64,000 bases of DNA from NCBI GenBank assembly GCA_029582165.1, contig CM055876.1, positions 14,569,001-14,633,000 of the forward strand, given 5' to 3'. Within the stretch, counting starts at the first letter, position 1. Each line of letters starts with the position of its first letter. The position numbers and the translations under genes are program-made. Source of the stretch: Portulaca oleracea (Eukaryota > Streptophyta > Magnoliopsida > Caryophyllales > Portulacaceae). Shown piece by piece: positions 23,740-34,875 of this stretch. The notes under the pieces are model-generated. The model was not told the DNA's origin. It searched no databases and worked only from the letters and a program-made list of their open reading frames with translations.

Positions 23740-25870
23740 CTGTGCTCCCATGTTGTGTGAATTTTGCAAACAAATTCGGGAACTCATCTTTCAAGGTTCT
23801 TTTTCCAATCCACTTATCCCTCTAGAACTGAACACCATAACCCCCCTAGAGTAAATTGGATTCCATCCATAAAGGCATGTTGTACCTCCCCTGCTTCATT
23901 TCCGACTTTCTTGATATCATTCCATGGTCCCGCCATTTATGGTTTACATTTTGAGGGTAAAAGCACACCATCCTCACAATGAATTGATTGCACCACCTTC
24001 CTCCACAACGCACCCTCCTCAGCAGCATACCGCCACCACCATTTAAAGAGTACGGTCGCATTCTTCATCAAGATGTTCCCGATACCCAACCCACCTCTAT
24101 CCTTTGGCCTCTGGATAATTTCCCATTTAACCAATGCCCTGCCTTTGACTTCTTTATCTCCAGCCGAAAAAAATGTCTTTGGATCTTGTTAATCTCAGCA
24201 GCTACACACTTGGGCATTTTATACATCGATAACTAATAAATGGGCAAGCTATTCAACATCGCTTTAAAACTACAAGCCTTCCAGCTTTTGAGAGGCAACA
24301 TGCTTTCCAACTGGTAAGTTTCTTCTGTATCTTCTTAATAACTGATGACCACGTCTCTTTTCTCTTCATATTGGCGCCAATGGGGAATCCAAGATAAATG
24401 AATGGTAATTCACCCACCCTACACTCCAGTTTTCTTGCAATATCTGCACTCCACGCCTTGTCTTTCCCGATCACAAATAAGCTTGACTTGGAGTAATTTA
24501 TGGCCAATCCTGAGAACTTCTCGAAACACTGCAAGATCACTTTAACATTCATCACTTTCTCCTCCTTAGCAGTGCAAAAGATCAGCGTATCATCCGCATA
24601 ATGCAAATGTGTGATCTCAATCTTCTTTGATCCCACCTTTAATCCTGTAAAGTCACCCCTACTTGCACCAAGCTTTAGTAGTCTATTTAGGACCTCCCCA
24701 ATTAGTGCAAAAAGGAGGGGGATAGTGGGTCACCCTGTTGTAGTCCCCTCCCCATTTTAAAAGGAATCGTTGGCTCCCCATTCACTGAGATCAAAATGCT
24801 CGCAATTCTAATGCAGACCCTCATCCAATCAATCCACCTTTCCCCGAACCCCATTTCTTTCATGACATGATCTTGAGCCTCCTAATCCACCGAGTCGTAT
24901 GCCTTCTAAAATCTAGTTTGAGAAGAGCCCCCTCCTTCTTCTTTCTCTTCAACCACGGAACTGTCTCCGCTGCAATTAAGGCCCCATCAACAATCTGTCT
25001 ACCTGATACAAAGGCAGATTGCTCTTCACTGACTAGTTTGTGTATGACCGATCTGAGTATCGAACTCAAGACTTTTGCAATAATTTTGTAAATACTCCCG
25101 ATCATGCTAATTGGCCGAAAATCAGCAACCTCTTCTGCTAGGTTTTTCTTGGGGATCAAGGTCACCAATGTTGTGTTGATTACTTCTGGGAATGAGCCTT
25201 CCTGGAAGAATTTCATAATGAAGCTTGTGAACTCGTCACCTATTGTTGGCCACAAGTGTTTTATAATCTTTAGATTGAAACCATCGTAACCCGGGGATTT
25301 TGATGGGTAACATTGTTTCACTGCTTCCGAAATTTCCTCCTTTGAGATCATCCTTTCCAGCCAATCAGCCTCAGTCAAATTCAGCCTGCAAAGATTCAAT
25401 ACAGCAAGGTCAAACTGGTAGCACTGATTTTGTTTTTTATAGAGCTCCTGGAAATGTCTTCTAATCTCTCTCTTAATATGTCGTGGCTCTTTAACCACTT
25501 GGTCTACAATCTTCAGCCTACTGATCACCTTCTTTCTCTTTCTCAAGGTAGCAAAATTCTACTTGCAACATCACTTTGGCTTAGCCCCAATGTTAATTCT
25601 ACTTCATTAAGCTTCACGACTTGGGCCTCCAGCTTTTTGATTTATGAATCCACCATCCCAAAGACCTCTCTGTTCCATCTTTTGATCGTATCCTTCACTG
25701 CTTTGAGTTTCTTCTGAAGCGGTAAGCCAGTTAAGGCCTCCCACTCCTTGTCAAACATTTCTTTGAATCTCAGGATCCTCCAACCAAATGTCTTGACTTC
25801 TGAACAATGTGGGGCCCCATTGTATCTGTGAGTGATGTAGTCACCACAATTGGAAAATGATAACACAATT
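23740..25870 (-). pseudogene. LINE B, RT and upstream part
   Basis: From right to left on the minus strand: KWNREVFG-like linker (25642-25866), then RT with TLVTLIPKKN, FRPISMIGSIYKIIAKVLSS and SAFVSGRQIVDGALIAAE (24860-25546), catalytic HYADDTLIFC (about 24580-24610), INYSKSSLFVIG, then GGLGIGNILMKNATVLFKWW (23937-24134). This is the RT of a plant L1-type LINE, which would copy its RNA at nicked chromosomal DNA. Frameshifts and stops interrupt it, and the endonuclease is not visible upstream of about 25870. Confidence 0.88.
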
Positions 25871-25879
25871 TCCTCAACT

Positions 25880-26700
25880 TACATAACACTTTAATCTGTG
25901 GAAATAGATTCAGCAAATCATAGTCAATTATGCAAAATGAGATTCCTTAGGATAAATTTCGTTATACTTTCATATTCTACCAATGCTACTCACTAGCAGT
26001 ATCGGTAGGGATAATTGTAATAGTTCCCAGTGTTTAGGAAACTTTGAGTTTATAGGGGAAAAAAAATAAAATCTTCTAGTGCTAAATGTAAACAGATATT
26101 ATCTAACTCCTTACTCGTAGACTTACCACCAATGAAGCTTTCAGTTACATTATAAGATAGAGTTTTAATTTGTTAATTAAATTATCAAAAGATTCCATTA
26201 TTCATGTCACATGTTTGAAAATTTCACTAAGTTCATATACAACTATCACATGTAAATATGAATTAGAAATTAAGAGTATGAGTTAGACTTTTATTAATTT
26301 AATTTGTTTATGTAAGTTTTCATTGATTTTAAACATATTAGCATGACTATCCTAAACAAATTAACATAACTTTCAGGTATGACTTAAAATTATATGCAAA
26401 ATTCATTCACATCTTGTTTTATGAAGCAAATTCGTACAATTATGAATTGATTAAATAGAATAACACATTTATGAGCACTTATATGAAACTAATTTATATG
26501 ATCTTAATCGATTAGCTCTGTTTCAAATGACAAATTTTTTACATCTATGAACCTGATTTATACACCACTGGTCTATTTACTGTTAGTAAAATCAATTTAT
26601 CTCATCTATTCTATACTTATATTTATATATATTATTATACTTATAGTAAACGCTAGTAAGGGAGATTTTGTCCCATTTTTTATTTACTAAAATATCCTTA
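25880..26700. other. AT-rich spacer, no gene seen
   Basis: No coding sequence or clear terminal repeats were recognised. Confidence 0.55.
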
Positions 26701-26707
26701 TGTTTTA

Positions 26708-26722
26708 TTATTATTATTATTA

Positions 26723-26772
<50 letters not shown>
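26708..26772. repeat. (ATT)n microsatellite next to a Helitron end
   Basis: About 20 ATT units end directly before the Helitron terminus at 26781. Confidence 0.9.
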
Positions 26773-26774
<2 letters not shown>

Positions 26775-26780
26775 TACGTA

Positions 26781-27066
26781 CTAGTCTTAAATCCGAGCGG
26801 TGCACGGGTATATTAAAAAAATGGCTTAGGATTGTTATAAAATTGTGAGAGTTATACTAATGAGTAATTAATTGTGTAATAGAGTGATAATTAATGCAAG
26901 GAAGTTAACCAATCATTTTCTTTTTTGAAAAAGAAAGGAAAACAAAGATTTTTTTTATAAGAAAAGCAAGTAAGGGAGGTTTTGTCCCATTTTTTATTTA
27001 CTAAAATATCATTACTCGTGTTACCTCATCACAATTTCGGTATCCATCATTAATTATCCTTGGTTA
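26781..27066 (-). mobile_element. Helitron 3' end, minus orientation, copy 1
   Basis: The minus strand ends CTAG at 26784-26781, preceded by a near-palindrome CCGTGC-ACC-GCTCGG with one mismatched pair, as expected of a Helitron 3' end. The 5' start was not identified. About 100 bp next to the end is repeated at 27160. Confidence 0.6.
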
Positions 27067-27096
27067 TGATATTATTATTATTACTATTATTATTGC

Positions 27097-27156
<60 letters not shown>
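27067..27156. repeat. (ATT)n microsatellite between the two Helitron ends
   Basis: A run of ATT/ACT units directly adjoining the terminus at 27160. Confidence 0.9.
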
Positions 27157-27159
27157 GTA

Positions 27160-27310
27160 TTAGTCTTAAATCCGAGCGATGCACGGGTATATTAAAAAAT
27201 GGCTTAGGATTGTTGTAGAATGGTGAGAGTTATACTAATGGGTAATTAATTGTGTAGCAGAGTGATAATTAATGCGAGAAAGTTAACCAATCATTTTTTT
27301 TTCAAATAAA
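27160..27310 (-). mobile_element. Helitron 3' end, minus orientation, copy 2
   Basis: CTAA ends the minus-strand element at 27163-27160 with the hairpin-like CCGTGC-ATC-GCTCGG. Its first 130 bp closely match copy 1, including 'taatgcgagaaagttaacca'. Confidence 0.55.
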
Positions 27311-27849
27311 GACTAAAAGGGCCTCCTATTTTGATGTAATTATTTTAATGGCCTTCTATTTTCACAAAATACTTCCAGGTGCCTTCTTTTTGTGGTAATA
27401 ATTATTAGGGCCTTCCTTTTTAACAGAAACTAACTACAAGGTGCCAAAAACTTTTAAATTTATAGAGAAGGGCCTCAAATAGGGACCTTTTTGCAAATAT
27501 CTGATATTTTAAGGGTTTTTATGCAAACAAGCTCAAATAAACACTCTTAACTCTTTTATAATGACTTTAATGGTACTAATTATCACAATCTACTTTTTAT
27601 ACCTTAGATATTATATTTTCTATGGTTATAGGCCCACCATGCTTAGCAAAATTAATTACACTTAATTAGTGAGTTTTGACCATTACCTGAACTTAGTTGC
27701 GTTGGATCTCTGGCGTTCTTCAGCTTCCAGTTTACAGAGATGGCTAATCTCAACGCCGCCAACCTTAGATCAAGCACAACACATATCTGTTTCGTTTCCT
27801 ACCTCAGACCGTAGTCACTAATTCAGTCTATTTAGTTTTTAAAGTATAG
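27311..27849. other. Spacer left of the pararetrovirus, no gene seen
   Basis: A short ATG frame at 27738 (MANLNAANLRSSTTH, about 25 codons) has no recognised relative and is probably chance. The virus-host junction could not be fixed to the base. Confidence 0.45.
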
Positions 27850-27925
27850 TGGAACTTTAATCAAGAAATTATAATATTTAAAGCATAAGGTTCAATTGGA
27901 TAACGTTTCCTACTGGGAAACTTCT

Positions 27926-27931
27926 TTTATT
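27926..27931 (-). terminator. Poly(A) signal of the pararetrovirus
   Basis: AATAAA on the minus strand, about 160 nt downstream of the TATA box at 28091-28100. Caulimovirids place the signal shortly after the transcription start, giving terminally redundant RNA. Confidence 0.55.
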
Positions 27932-28090
27932 AAAAGCTTGAAAATGGAAATATTACAATGGAAATGCTTAATGAGAACTAGACTTCTAAGATCATCAGGG
28001 AAGCTTGCTTATGGAGAAATGGTGACTCCCAATTTCTCTCTTTGCTCAAGACTACCCAAATGACCGTGCCTTCAACACACACTTACTTCC

Positions 28091-28100
28091 CCTTTTATAG
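28091..28100 (-). promoter_or_regulatory. TATA box of the pararetroviral pregenomic promoter
   Basis: The minus strand reads CTATAAAAGG downstream of the last viral ORF and before a non-coding leader, the expected place for the pregenomic RNA promoter. Transcription would start about 25-30 nt further, near 28060. Function is inferred from position and motif only. Confidence 0.6.
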
Positions 28101-28288
28101 AGGAGCTTCACACAACTTGGATGCCCTAGTGGCTTCAGTACCATTATTACAGATACAGATGTCTACAGTACAAACACGTGATTCTTACAGACTCAATAGT
28201 ACAAACTTTAAATAACAACCACTCTTTTTTATTAGTGGTACCACAGTAGCTTGCAGGTCATAATGCTTGTGGGGCCGCCAAAGATGCT

Positions 28289-29326
28289 CTATGCTCTCAA
28301 ATTGTACAGATTGAAATCTTCTCCCTTATCCTGCTCCAATGGATTGTATTTATCAAAGAGCTCTTGAAGATAAGATTTTCCTTCTGCAAATAAGAATTCT
28401 CCAGCTCTGATTTTTAACAAATATTCATATACATCTTCAGATTTAGCTTCGTTAAGATCAACAAGTTGGTCAAACTTCTTTGGATAAGTGAAGGTAGTGT
28501 TACCACAATGGATAACCCTATATCCTCTATCAATATCCATCCATAGATGATGCATTAACTTGTAAAATCCAGTTGCTCTTGCCTTTGAAGGATGAATTAT
28601 TTTTTCTCTTTTTTCTGGAAACCATTCTTCTTTTGTAAGATATCCTCCAGATGTGTCTTCGACTCTAATAAGAAAATGGGCAGGGCTGATCTTATCTCCA
28701 TTGTACTCAATATTAACACATTCATAGAAAGTAATCGGCCATCCTGCAACTTTTCGTACTTCTGATGAATGGATTTTGCACACCCTTCTAAATACAAATT
28801 TCTGGAATTTTGTAAATCTTGGAAATAATGTTCCTTCTGGATTAGGGACAACGTGACCTTCATTAGTCCAGAATTCTCTTACCATACCATATTCCCAAGC
28901 CTTCATGATTGGATCATTTGGAGGGGTAGTATTAGGGCAGAAGTGTGTTTTTCCTACTCCTGAAAAGCCTAAGAAACTAATTCTTTTTCCTCAAGTTCTC
29001 CAGACTTCATAGTTATAATATCTCAAGGGATCCATGACCGATGCATACCATTCGTGAAACCAATTTTTCTGAGCTTTTCTTGTAATAACGCTCTGAATAT
29101 CATAACAACTTTCGAGATAATTAATCCGAAGTTCATCGAGACTAAATTTCTCGGCTATCAGATATTCAACATAACTAAAAATAAATCTGCATCTTTTCTT
29201 TTTATTTTTTCTAAGATTACTTAGAACGAATCTACCAGGAGGTGACACCCTTCCTAGTAATTCGGGCAACCGTCGTTCTGCTTCATCCGCTTGTCGGCGC
29301 GAAACATTCACCAAGTTGAATTCCAT
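28289..29326 (-). pseudogene. Pararetroviral last ORF, possibly transactivator-like, with one stop
   Basis: A minus-strand frame of 345 codons starts at 29326 and is interrupted only by a TGA at 28993-28991. Its start overlaps the RNase H end in another frame. Visible blocks include RRCRFIFSYVEYLIAEKFSLD-type basic/hydrophobic segments, FVFRRVCKIHSSE, and FYKLMHHLWMDIDRGYRVIH. I do not recognise a domain with confidence. In related genera the gene following RT encodes the inclusion-body/translation transactivator, and position is the only reason for suggesting that here. Confidence 0.6.
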
Positions 29327-29329
29327 TGG

Positions 29330-30915
29330 CTAATTCTCGCGTCAGGCTGTCTGCTAATGAATTCTTCGAACCCTGTATGTGTTCAATAGAGAAAGAGAAA
29401 TGGTTAAGACATAATTGCCAACGCAGGAGCCTCCCTTGCGCTTGCATATTTGATAAATTCTTTTTGACAAAGCCAAGTATGCCTTTGCAATTAGTTCAGA
29501 TTAGAAATTCTTTTGGAGCTAAAAAGATTAAAAACTTTTCAATTCCTCTTATGATAGCAAGAATTTCTTTTTCCATGGTAGTGTAATTGCATTCAGCCTT
29601 ATTAAAACTTCCACTGCAATATTTGCAGAGACGTTCTCCTTCTTTGATTTTGAGTACTGCACTCCAGTGCTCATTGCTAGCATCTGTCTCAAGAATCAAA
29701 TCATCTTCTTCGTTAGGCAAATTAAGGACAGGAAGATTTTGACATAAATTTTTAAGATTCCTTACAAGCAATGAATCATCCAAAGTCCAATTCCACTCAA
29801 CATCTTTTTTAAGTTTTCTTTGCAAAGCCTTTCTCAACTTTGCTAGATCCTTGATAAAATCTGATGCATAGGTGAGACACCCTAAAAATCTTTCTAGCTG
29901 TTTTCTATTCTCAATTTTTTCAGGAAACTTTTCTATTTTTTCTAGGATGTGTTTTTGTAGAATTACTTGTCCAGCTTTAATTTGTAATCCAAGAAATTCT
30001 ATTTCTTGTTCAGCATAGACACACTTGTTTTTTCTAAGGACAATTCCATGATTGATGCACTTTTGAGTTACCGCTAAGAGATCATCCTTGTGTTGTTCAA
30101 TAGTTTTAGAGAAAATAAGGATATCATCAATATACACCAAACAACAATGACTGAGATCTTTGAAAATCTTATCCATTCTCCTCTGGAATATTTGAGGTGC
30201 ATTCTTAAGACCAAATGACATGACTAACCATTCATAATGTCCTTGAGGAGCACTAAAGGCTGTTAAAGGAATGCTTTCTTCGTCCATTTTTATCTGCCAA
30301 TAACCACTCTTGCAATCCATTTTAGAGAACCATAAGGCTCCTTGGATTCTATTGAAGAGAACTGTTTTGTTTGGAATATAGTATCCATCGAAGACTGTGC
30401 TATCATTAAGCTTTTTGTAGTTGATGACCATTCTAGCTTTTCCTCTTTTCTCTTCAGCATGATTTCTGACCATGAACGCAGGACTTGTATGTCTACTCTT
30501 GCTATCCCTGATAAGCTTTTTATCTAAAAGCTCTTTTATCTATTCCTTAAATTCTTGGATATCTTGGTGTGTATACACCATCTGTTTAACCCTGATAATG
30601 GTATTGGGATCTTTTAAGCTGATAGTAGCGTAGGTTTTATCTTTATTCCAAAATTTTAAAGGGTTTTTCAGAATAGAGTTCTTTACATAACTGTTCTTGT
30701 TGTTTTTCAATTTGTTCTTTAACAGATAACTCTAGAAGTGAAATAGTCAATGCTACTTCTTTTTGAGTTGGCACTACCCTCTCACCACGCTGGTTGTGCG
30801 AAAAATCTATCATTTGGTGAGTATATACCTGTTGTAGCTTTTTAATAGGTACGGAATGACCATCTATTGTGAGGATAATTTGCTGAATGGTTTGGGTACA
30901 AGGAGAATATAATCT
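29330..30915 (-). pseudogene. Pararetroviral reverse transcriptase-RNase H
   Basis: The main open part is 30473-29496. RT blocks run RMVINYKKLND, WFSKMDCKSGYWQI, PLTAFSAPQGHYEW, FGLKNAPQIFQRRMD and the catalytic CLVYIDDILIFS (YIDD form of the YXDD box), then FLGCLTYASDFI. RNase H follows with LETDASNEHW and NYTTMEKEILAI. After a stop at about 29498-29496 the frame carries on through HIQGSKNSLADSLTREL to about 29330. The enzyme converts pregenomic RNA to DNA in cytoplasmic particles. The N-terminal stretch (30915-30474) is open only in broken pieces. Confidence 0.88.
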
Positions 30916-31767
30916 TTAGAAGTTATTTCCAATGATCATATCATGTGATGGTTGGTTTGTTGCCCAAAGTATTGGAATTACACACTTGACTCCTCCCATT
31001 TCTATAGTTAAACCTTCAATAGCTTCACTATGGGTCATAACACTATTATCCGCAATTCTCACTTGCAAAGGATTTTTTGTTGTTTTCCATAAATATTCAG
31101 GAAATAGTGTCTTCTTGCCAAAACATACAGAACATCCACTATCTATGTATGCATATAGTTCATATTTGTCAATTCCTTCAATGCATACTTTTATAGGAAT
31201 ATAGATGCTATTGGGGTTGGTTTTGGTGACCTCATAATGATTTTCTATATGCATGTTCAATTCTGGTGCTTCTTTAGCTAGTTCATCCTCATATATAGGT
31301 TCACTTATAGTCCTAGTTTTGTAGCCAATGATCTTTCTATCTAGACTGGATGTTCTATCTAGACAAGATCTTGCAGAATCGAAACTCATTCTACTCATTT
31401 CTGAAGTCATACTTATAGCATCATCATCTTTTGATACTAGTTTATCTCTAACCGATGAGCTTTCTCCCCAATAAGATCTAGTCCTTAACAATTGAGGTTT
31501 GATGGTGATTTTACCATCTTCATTAATCTTAATAACATTTTTCTTGCCAATTTTGGTTGGATTAGAGAAACTATCAATCCAAGAGCGTTCTATCTTGATA
31601 TCTTGAGGATTTGATTTTATCCTCTGAATTTTCTGTTTAGGCTCAGGACTCTCAAACTTTTCAGCTTCTATCATAGTAACTTTTGTCTTTGGATCTATGG
31701 TATTATCTAACTTGTAGATAATTTTCCAGAATATCCTAAGTGGATAACCACCTTGTTTCATATCCAT
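30916..31767 (-). pseudogene. Pararetroviral movement protein C-terminus and aspartic protease
   Basis: The frame begins in the last part of the movement domain (GGYPLRIFWKIIYKLDNT), passes through a serine-rich linker, and ends in a retroviral-type protease: the catalytic AYIDSGCSVCFGKK (D-S-G), then VRIADNSVMTH and a flap-like end at HDMIIGNNF. The protease would cut the viral polyprotein. It is in the same frame as the ORF ending at 31834, separated by one stop. Confidence 0.82.
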
Positions 31768-31833
31768 ACCAACTGTTTTTATCTTTAGAGATAAAAAGTT
31801 TTTGGCAAAGTCATCTTTAAGGCTAACATAATA

Positions 31834-32742
31834 TCACGGTCTGCAGTTGAATCCAACTGATCCATTACGTAAATTAGTTTTTATGCCAGTGATAATCTGA
31901 TTGTGAAATTTATTGTGCCTAATATCACAAAGCCATGCATAAAGATCTATGTCCTTACCATAATGTTGTAATGGTGTTATTTGGATTTGCACGCTTCCTA
32001 CATGGATATACCTATATTTTCTATCCTTGTTGTGCCTCAGAATATTATCCCAATTAATTAGGTTTACTTCTCCAACGTCATACTCGCAATCTTTAATCTC
32101 TAAGTCTCCCTCCATCATTTCATAAACATTTTTTGATTTTAACTGAAAGATGGATTTTTTGTAGATCATATCCTTTTGAATAATTGGAATTACCCAATCA
32201 CCTTTAACTTCTTCACCATGATTTTCATCATCTACTATGAATTCCTCTCCTTGTAAATCTCCTAGACTTACTGAATTACCTTCCATCATATGACTAGTAT
32301 GAGTAGTATCTTCATAATCGGAATCAGATTCATCATCTATGACGATTTCAACAATACCTTTGTTATTGCTAAAGGCAAGTTCAAAGGCTTCTTCCTCAGT
32401 TATTTCGTCGTACTCAAGACTTCCTAAAGTTTCTATCAACTTATGATTTTTCTTGTTTTTACATTCATTAGCATAGTGACCAACTTCAACACAAGCCCAG
32501 CATTTGCAATTGCTTTTGCCCGTGGGGCAATAAGTACTCTTTTTGAAAAATCTTCTTTTCTTTGGGGCTCGTTTGTTGGTATATTGCTTTCTCCTGAGTT
32601 TTTCACCTCTTTGTTTATTAAAAGTCTTTTTCTTATAACCTCTTTTTTGTTCAGAGGCTCCCCATTTATGTGGAGTATCCCAACAGAATGTTTCTTCATG
32701 GTATGATGTTTTTTGATATTTAGACATTGATCGGTAACCCAT
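31834..32742 (-). pseudogene. Pararetroviral capsid zinc knuckle and movement protein (30K) N-terminal part
   Basis: Near the N-terminus a basic stretch leads to a CCHC knuckle, CWACVEVGHYANEC (about 32495-32455), which binds nucleic acid in viral capsids. An acidic linker follows, then the 30K-family movement core (NLINWDNIL, YRYIHVGSVQIQITPL, LYAWLCDIRH, GSVGFNCRP), which opens plasmodesmata for cell-to-cell spread. An in-frame stop at 31836-31834 cuts the movement domain. The capsid ORF upstream is in a different frame, implying a frameshift near 32740. Confidence 0.82.
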
Positions 32743-34127
32743 CTTCTAATAAAGGCACATCTCATACCAAGAGTATCGATATGTTCAGGATTCTTTTTCA
32801 ACCATTCTTCAAATTTCTCTTGAATAGTGGAATTTATAGGATAAGGTAGTTTATCATAAAACATAGCCAAATTCGTAGGGTTATGGCTTTTATAATAAAA
32901 GTAACTAAACTCATTAATATAATGCTCTAGATATCTCATATCTAGAATTTCTATACTAACAAGTTTTCGTTGATATTCTCTTATCTTTTCTTCCATTTCT
33001 AGATTAACACCAATAAACTCCATAGAAATTTCTTTGCACAAGGCTTTAAACATTTCAGTAGGATTTTCTACTGCTCTCAATATAGCTTTAGCCTCTTTAG
33101 AACTAGAGTCATACCAATCTGCCACTGTTCCTGAAAAACTGTGTTCTAAATAATTTAGAAAGTTTTCAGATGTCCAGTTGGCATTTAGATTGAGAACACT
33201 ACTCATACCCCTCTTCCAATGTTCAAATATTGCTTCCCTGTTACGGACTCCATCTAGATTTAACATGTACCCAGTTTGACTTATGGGAGTAAGACTTACT
33301 TCTTCATGAAGAGGTTGATATAAGGTTTTAAAGGAAAACGGCTTAGTTCGTCCAGTAGTATTATTTCTTGGTTGGAAATATCTATTATTACTACGGCTAG
33401 ATTCACCAAAATTTTGAGGCAATGGTATTACATGGACTTGGTTTGTTTCAAATTCTTCTCCAACTTCATTTTCCTCAGATATTTTGCTTAATCTCTCTCT
33501 AATCTCGTCTAGAGGTATAACCTCCATATCTTCTAATTTGATTAAATTCATTTGTTGATAGATTTCTTCTTCAATTAGCACATAATTGACATCTTTAATC
33601 TCATTATTAACCTCATCTTCTAACAATATCTGTTTTTCAGCAATAATAGTCATAATATTATTAAGAGCTACTCCTTCTTGCTCTATTTCGAATAACCCAT
33701 GGAGTTCTTTCAAACTAAGAGTTTGAAGTTCCTTCGTCATCTCTTTCTTGAGTATTAGGAGATTCTTCTTCTTTTTCTCTTTTAGCAGCCTCAACAAGTT
33801 CTGGTGCGTTTTTCTTAAGAGAATGCAAAGGAAAAGGAACTTGTTTTGTTGATTTTGAAAAGGATATTTATTTTTATAAGCAGTACTGGTATTACTTAAA
33901 CTTTTATACTCAAGCACTCGATGTCTTGAATCGTTTAACAAACTTATATGGGAAGTATGAGCAAACTTGTTTAAAGCTCTTACTTCACTTCTAAGTACTT
34001 CTAAATCTTTTTTAAGGTCTAAAATTAAATCAAAGATAGAATTTAACTGAGCTCCTACCCCACTTGTCTGATCTGGATTATGGAGGATATGAGCATAATC
34101 AGGATAAGGACAATTGGTTGAGGTCAT
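32743..34127 (-). pseudogene. Pararetroviral capsid-region polyprotein, N-terminal part
   Basis: The ATG at 34127 lies 60 nt past the primer site. Residues about 25-60 (LNSIFDLILDLKKDLEVLRS) look like a coiled coil. Acidic segments follow (ILLEDEVNNEIKDVNYVLIE). Then a conserved capsid-type core reads NLNANWTSENFLNYLEHSF, VADWYDSS, AILRAVENPTEMFKAL and LEHYINEFSYFYYKSHNP. The frame stays open to 32436, but beyond about 32740 the capsid-knuckle reading is in the overlapping frame, so the last 100 codons are a shadow. Confidence 0.78.
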
Positions 34128-34186
34128 TAAATACTAAATAATATATTTTTAAATTCACTAATTATGATTAGTGAAGTTTGACACGT

Positions 34187-34199
34187 GGCTCTGATACCA
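34187..34199 (-). other. Pararetrovirus primer binding site (tRNA-iMet)
   Basis: TGGTATCAGAGCC on the minus strand, 60 nt before the first viral ORF. Caulimovirids prime minus-strand DNA with initiator tRNA-Met at this sequence. No LTR adjoins it. Confidence 0.9.
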
Positions 34200-34332
34200 A
34201 ATGGAAAAAAACCGAAAATAAAGCAGGAATATATAAACTATGCAAATGGAAAAGAACCGAAAATAAAGCAGGAATATATAAACTATGCAAATGGAAAAGA
34301 ACCGAAAATAAAGCAGGAATATATAAACTATA
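34199..34332. repeat. Three 45-bp tandem repeats abutting the viral primer site
   Basis: Copies start at 34199, 34244 and 34289. Each carries a 'ccgaaaataaagcagg' block and 'atatataaacta'. In viral sense they lie immediately upstream of the primer site, in the leader. Confidence 0.92.
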
Positions 34333-34875
34333 GTAAGCGAAATTATTAAATATGCTAAAATAGAGTTTTTAAAGGCTAAGGACCAAAAATAAAACTAAAA
34401 ACCAAGCAGGGACTAAAGTGCAAATATGAAAAGTTCAATTGTCACCCAAAAATTATTACCTCATAATATAGGGTACCTGATAGTTATTTTTCAAAATATA
34501 GGGCCCTTATAATTATTACACTAAAATATAGGGTCCTGATTGTCTTTAATTCTTTCTTTTTTAAAAAAGAAAGGAAAACTAAGATTTTTTTTGAATGATT
34601 GAAATTGTATGAAGTGTTAGATAACTTAAAAACTCAAATAAAACAAAACAATTGCTTCTATATGACAAGTGACCCTGAAAATTTGGTTAAAAGTTATAAA
34701 AATTGGGTATAAATTGTGTAATGGTAATTATGAGAATGGTGTGGGACACTGTGTAACTGAGAGGCCCTAGGTTTATATATGTATCAATGTACAATATACA
34801 TGATGTTCCGGAAGATTCTACACAGATATGTCCTAGAAAATATTCTACAATACATAGTTAGTCTAGAATATTCTA
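34333..34875. other. Spacer between pararetrovirus and Copia remnant
   Basis: No gene seen. A 'ttttttaaaaaagaaaggaaaac' block near 34560 resembles DNA at about 26925 left of the virus, so the virus may sit in a Helitron-related repeat. Near 34780-34870 several 'tctagaatattct'-type pieces could be LTR remnants of the Copia copy. Confidence 0.45.

Larger units (their letters stand above)
27850..34332 (-). mobile_element. Endogenous pararetrovirus (Caulimoviridae), near full length and defective
   Basis: Read on the minus strand the 6.5-kb segment holds a tRNA-Met primer site, capsid-like region with CCHC knuckle, 30K movement domain, aspartic protease, RT, RNase H, a last ORF, and a TATA promoter with downstream poly(A) signal. 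No LTRs or integrase are present, which separates it from Gypsy elements and fits an integrated plant DNA virus. Capsid precedes movement protein, the reverse of petuviruses; I recall a similar order in solendoviruses but cannot confirm it here. Single in-frame stops and one frameshift make it non-functional as it stands. Confidence 0.88.

Noticed and set aside
27738..27815. Short frame MANLNAANLRSSTTH
   Set aside because: About 25 codons, no homology recognised and no intron or downstream exon. It could be a chance frame.
32436..32742. C-terminal 100 codons of the long capsid-region frame
   Set aside because: The overlapping frame carries the CCHC knuckle and continues into the movement domain, so this stretch is a frame shadow after a shift.
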